DNA of 64,000 nt from Bog-473 sp963838835 (GTDB taxonomy: Bacteria > Actinomycetota > Acidimicrobiia > Acidimicrobiales > RAAP-2), in NCBI GenBank assembly GCA_963838835.1, contig CAWITA010000019.1, positions 1 through 64,000 of the forward strand. Direction: 5' to 3'. A program made the translations under genes and the position numbers. Numbering within the stretch: the stretch's first letter is position 1; each line of letters begins with the position of its first letter. Below the pieces are notes generated by a model. It saw only the letters and a list, made by a program, of their open reading frames with translations, made no database searches and was not told the origin of the DNA. Shown here piece by piece: positions 61,173 through 64,000 of this stretch.

Positions 61173-62264
61173 ATGACCTTCGTCCCCTACGACCGCCCCG
61201 TACGGGCCGCGTTCATCGGTCTCGGTCGTATCTATGACCTCAACGTCAGGGCGTACCGGGACAACCCCGACGTCGAGGTCGTCGCACTCGTGGATCCGGA
61301 TCCGGATCGCCGCGCGCAACGCCAACCGGAGTGGCCCGAGGCGAACGCATTCGCATCCGCAGCCGATTTGGCGGCGAGTGGCCTGCCTGTCGATGCGGTT
61401 GAGGTGTTGCTGCCGATCCCGCTCCACGTGGAGGGAGTCTGCGAGCTGTTCGGATACGGCTGGCATGTGAACCTGCAAAAGCCGATGTGTAACACTTTGG
61501 ACGAGGCTGCACGGATGGTCGAGGCCGCCAACGCGAGCAGCCGCGTGCTGCGCGTGATGGAGAATTATCTGTTCTATGAGCCGCTGCGGAAGCTCAAGGA
61601 GACCGTCGAGTCTGGCGAGCTCGGCACGACGCGTGGGTATCACATGAAGATGGTGGGCAGTGGCCGAGGCGGCTGGCGCGTGCCGCGGTCCAGCTACGAG
61701 TGGCAGTTCGCGCAGATGGGGCGGGGCCGCGGCATTCTGGTGTTCGACGACGGGTGGCACAAGCTGTCGACAGCGCTCTGGCTCTTCGGCCCCATCAGAG
61801 AGGTACGGGCATGGGTGGGGTCCACCCAGGTCATGGCAGGTGTTGCGCTTGATGCCCCGACCACGATCGTGTGGGAGCACGACAGCGGTGTCCGTGGCGT
61901 GTGGGACATCACTCTCGCCCCCGAGATGTACTTGCGATCTGACTACTACACGAACGACGAACGCTGGGAAGTCACTGGGAGCCGTGGGTTCTCTCGCGTG
62001 AACCGTTGCACGGGCCGCGGCATCCAGCAACCCAGCCTCGAGACGTACGTGGACGGAGAGATGCGGACCTACCATGCGCTTGACGACGACTGGGCCAGTA
62101 GCTTTCGAGAGTCCGGACGCCACTGGCTTCGTTGGCTCCGCACGGGCGACGGTCCACTGCTGTGGGATGCGGACGGGGCTGTCGACGTGTTGCGTTTCGC
62201 CCTCGCGGTGTACGCCAGCAGTAGGGCGGGCGGCACTGGCGTCGCCCCGGCCTCGGTCGCGTAG
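61173..62264 (+). CDS. Gfo/Idh/MocA-family oxidoreductase
   Basis: A 363-residue NAD(P)-dependent dehydrogenase. The Rossmann motif is RAAFIGLGRIYDLNVRAYRD (GLGRIY variant), then VEVVALVDPDPDRRAQ; the dinucleotide-domain end shows VEVLLPIPLHVEGVCELFGY and the family EKP motif as LQKPMCNTL. The C-terminal domain has NYLFYEPLRKLKETVESGEL, then FDDGWHKLSTALWLFGP with the catalytic Asp-x3-His (DDGWH). Substrates are sugars, inositols or related alcohols. GAAGGGCAAGAAAG precedes the ATG. Confidence 0.9.
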   Translation: MTFVPYDRPVRAAFIGLGRIYDLNVRAYRDNPDVEVVALVDPDPDRRAQRQPEWPEANAFASAADLAASGLPVDAVEVLLPIPLHVEGVCELFGYGWHVNLQKPMCNTLDEAARMVEAANASSRVLRVMENYLFYEPLRKLKETVESGELGTTRGYHMKMVGSGRGGWRVPRSSYEWQFAQMGRGRGILVFDDGWHKLSTALWLFGPIREVRAWVGSTQVMAGVALDAPTTIVWEHDSGVRGVWDITLAPEMYLRSDYYTNDERWEVTGSRGFSRVNRCTGRGIQQPSLETYVDGEMRTYHALDDDWASSFRESGRHWLRWLRTGDGPLLWDADGAVDVLRFALAVYASSRAGGTGVAPASVA

Positions 62265-62442
62265 ATTGTCGGGATCACGGCCGTCAAGGGATGGTGCACT
62301 CCCTCCCGGTGCTGGCTACCTTCGAGACCAGCCGCGAGGGTCGGCGGAACGGGTGCTCGGAGAGCGCGTTCGCGGCCCGTTCGCGGCCTGAACCCTCGTC
62401 ACGGGAGGAAGTACCGTTCCTTCGTGAGAGTGGGCTCCTCGG

Positions 62443-63303
62443 ATGAGTGAATTACTGACTCTGCTGGCGGCCCTCGCCAACGCCGGCAATCTCGTCACGC
62501 AGCACATCTCGAGCACGAGAGCCCCAGAGGGGTCGACGCCCTGGCGCCTGGTGCTGTTCTTGGCCCGACAACCGATGTGGTTGTTCGGGTGGCTGGCCCT
62601 GTTGGCCGGTTTCGTCTTTCACGCCGTCGCCCTGCACGTGGGTGCGCTCTCCATCGTGCAGCCGATTCTGGTGATCGAACTGGTCTTCGCGTTGGTCATT
62701 CGGCGGTTGTGCTTCCATCACCAGGTGTCCGCTGCGGCCTGGAGGGCGGCGGCGCTCACGTGTGGCGCGTTGGCGCTCTTCATCGTCGTTTCCGAAGCGG
62801 GTGGGGGAAGGACGACGGCGAGCGCCTCCGAATGGGTCTCGGCATCGGCCGCCTTGGGAGGCGTCGCCGCCTTCATGGTGGTCACGGCTCGTTTGGGATC
62901 ACCCACCTGGAAGGCAGCCCTCTACGGCACGGCCACGGGCATGGTGTGGGCGCTGGAGGCCGCCTACATCAAGTCGATGACGGACTCCTTGGCTCGGTAT
63001 GGATTCTTCGGCATGTTCGCCCATTGGCCCGTCTACGCCGTGATCGTGGGGGGCATCTTCGGCAACGTCGTGATGCAGGCGGCCGTACACCAGGGACCCC
63101 TTCATGTGTCGTCACCCCTCATGGTTGCTGCCGATCCGATCTTGAGCATCGTGCTCGGTTTCTGGCTGTTCGACGAGCAGTTGAGCGACCAGCCGGTCAG
63201 GGTCGTGCTAAGCGTCATCGGACTGGCCGCGCTGGCGGTGGGCATCTGGCAGATGACCCAGAACGAGCCGACGGTCGAGGTGGCCAAGACGCACCTTGGC
63301 TGA
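62443..63303 (+). CDS. DMT-superfamily (EamA-like) transporter
   Basis: A 286-residue membrane protein with nine or ten hydrophobic segments, including LFGWLALLAGFVFHAVALHV, LSIVQPILVIELVFALVIRR, AALTCGALALFIVVSEAGGG, FGMFAHWPVYAVIVGGIFGN, VVLSVIGLAALAVGIWQM. Paired EamA-type repeats with a Gln-Pro in helix 3 (IVQPILV) match the drug/metabolite family. Substrate unknown. The start follows GGGCTCCTCGG. It may be co-directional with the Gfo/Idh gene, 178 bases upstream. Confidence 0.85.
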   Translation: MSELLTLLAALANAGNLVTQHISSTRAPEGSTPWRLVLFLARQPMWLFGWLALLAGFVFHAVALHVGALSIVQPILVIELVFALVIRRLCFHHQVSAAAWRAAALTCGALALFIVVSEAGGGRTTASASEWVSASAALGGVAAFMVVTARLGSPTWKAALYGTATGMVWALEAAYIKSMTDSLARYGFFGMFAHWPVYAVIVGGIFGNVVMQAAVHQGPLHVSSPLMVAADPILSIVLGFWLFDEQLSDQPVRVVLSVIGLAALAVGIWQMTQNEPTVEVAKTHLG

Positions 63304-63407
63304 GGCCCCCCGGGACACGGGACGCCTCTCGGCCGGCGCTCAGTTGACCAAACGATGACATGGTTCGGGAGCGCAGGCGAGAGTCCAAATGTGCTAAACG
63401 ACGCCCC

Positions 63408-64000
63408 ATGGATCTGAGAGTGGTTGGTGCGGGGCTCGGCCGAACCGGGACCCATTCGCTGAAACTTGCGTTCGAACAGCTGCTGGGCGCGCCTTGCTAC
63501 CACATGCTCGAGGTGTTCGGCCGGCCCGACCAGCGCGACACGTGGTCGGCCGCCCTCCGCGGTGAGCGCGTCGACTGGGCGACGTTCCTGGCTCACTACG
63601 GGGCTACGGTGGACTGGCCGGCGGCGGCGTTCTGGCGAGAGATCAGCGCGGCGGCCCCCGGGGCCGTCGTCGTGTTGTCCGTGCGCGACGGCGACGCATG
63701 GTGGAAGAGTGCCTCGGAGACGATCTTTGCGGTGCTGCATCGGGGCACGGGGCCCGACGACCCGGCAGGCGCTGAGGAGTTCGAGATGATCACCGGGATG
63801 CTCGCAGAGCGCTTCACGCCCAAGTGGTGGGACCGGGACACTGCGATCGCCGCCTACGAGGCGCACAATGCGAGTGTCCGTGCGGAGGTGCCACCGGATC
63901 GATTAGTGGAGTGGCGTCCGGGCGACGGGTGGGGCCCTCTGTGCGCCGCTTTGGGATTGCCCGAGCCGTCCGAGCCGTTCCCTCATGTGAACACCACCTC
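63408..64000 (+). CDS. Sulfotransferase-family protein (3' end outside window)
   Basis: The first 197 residues of a Sulfotransfer_4-type protein. The PAPS 5'-phosphate loop is VVGAGLGRTGTHSLKLAFEQ; the 3'-phosphate segment is VVVLSVRDGDAWWKSASETI; LGAPCYHMLEVFGRPD and AERFTPKWWDRD are also family-like, as is the partial WRPGDGWGPLCAALGLPEP. Eukaryote-like sulfotransferases of this kind are frequent in actinobacteria and move sulfate from PAPS to lipids or small molecules. The frame is open at 64000. Confidence 0.88.
   Translation, partial: MDLRVVGAGLGRTGTHSLKLAFEQLLGAPCYHMLEVFGRPDQRDTWSAALRGERVDWATFLAHYGATVDWPAAAFWREISAAAPGAVVVLSVRDGDAWWKSASETIFAVLHRGTGPDDPAGAEEFEMITGMLAERFTPKWWDRDTAIAAYEAHNASVRAEVPPDRLVEWRPGDGWGPLCAALGLPEPSEPFPHVNTT

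Noticed and set aside
1..64000. CRISPR array or restriction/defence cluster
   Set aside because: No evenly spaced 25-40-base repeats with variable spacers and no cas, restriction, Abi or toxin-antitoxin pairs were found.

Overview
The window is high-GC DNA that looks chromosomal and actinobacterial. The best lineage clue is the secreted protein at 21708-23372, whose 42-residue repeats (GGYWLVASDGG-IF-YGDA-FYGSTG type) are typical of Acidimicrobiia; I infer that class with moderate confidence. Other genes fit an actinobacterium: lipoprotein and Sec signals, a DinB protein, a resuscitation-factor-like lysozyme domain, an ECF sigma factor with a zinc anti-sigma, and many alpha/beta hydrolases, VOC and ABM proteins. 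No ribosomal or housekeeping cluster is present, so this is accessory or peripheral-metabolism territory.

Layout. 1-6.3 kb: a DsbA-like gene, then a compact sulfur operon (SQR-type flavoprotein, single-cysteine DsrC/TusE, DsrE), a broken lipoprotein esterase, and an excisionase-like gene plus tyrosine integrase ending at the 3' end of a tRNA (probably tRNA-Lys), i.e. an integrated-element end. 6.6-15.6 kb: a BASS transporter and a row of mostly + strand single genes (secreted protein, hydrolase-cyclase fusion, ACT protein, hydrolase, SDR, VOC, DHFR-like, HAD). Their gaps carry a family of short inverted-repeat elements (arms TGYCCC-N4-CGCCGG; two full copies of exactly 86 bp). 15.6-26 kb: secreted proteins, PAP2 protein, Crp regulator, repeat protein, HIT and PPOX proteins. 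26-35 kb: two methyltransferases, a three-gene membrane/secreted operon, GtrA, a second hydrolase-cyclase, and several dispersed repeats. 35-43 kb: BNR-like and DinB proteins, then a winged-helix regulator divergent from a tightly overlapping set (epimerase, membrane protein, cupin, CMD, lactonase relic, hydrolase). 44-52 kb: secreted beta-propeller divergent from sigma/anti-sigma, an ISAzo13-type insertion sequence, ABM proteins, an RPF-like protein, MntP-like pump. 52-64 kb: SnoaL, crotonase, VOC, a large secreted repeat protein, methyltransferase, GNAT, cytochrome P450, Gfo/Idh oxidoreductase, DMT transporter and a sulfotransferase cut by the window end.

A dominant oddity is that about 14 otherwise well-conserved genes carry one or a few small indels, often in G/C runs, that break the frame. 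This is either a large load of recent pseudogenes or residual sequencing error; reads would decide. I give those genes as pseudogene with the reconstructed extent.

Functionally the pieces are mostly independent. The coherent units are the sulfur operon (sulfide oxidation plus sulfur carriers), the integrase/excisionase/att module, the 38.0-42.7 kb regulator-linked oxidoreductase operon, the sigma/anti-sigma pair beside a secreted propeller protein, and the P450 / Gfo-Idh divergent pair.
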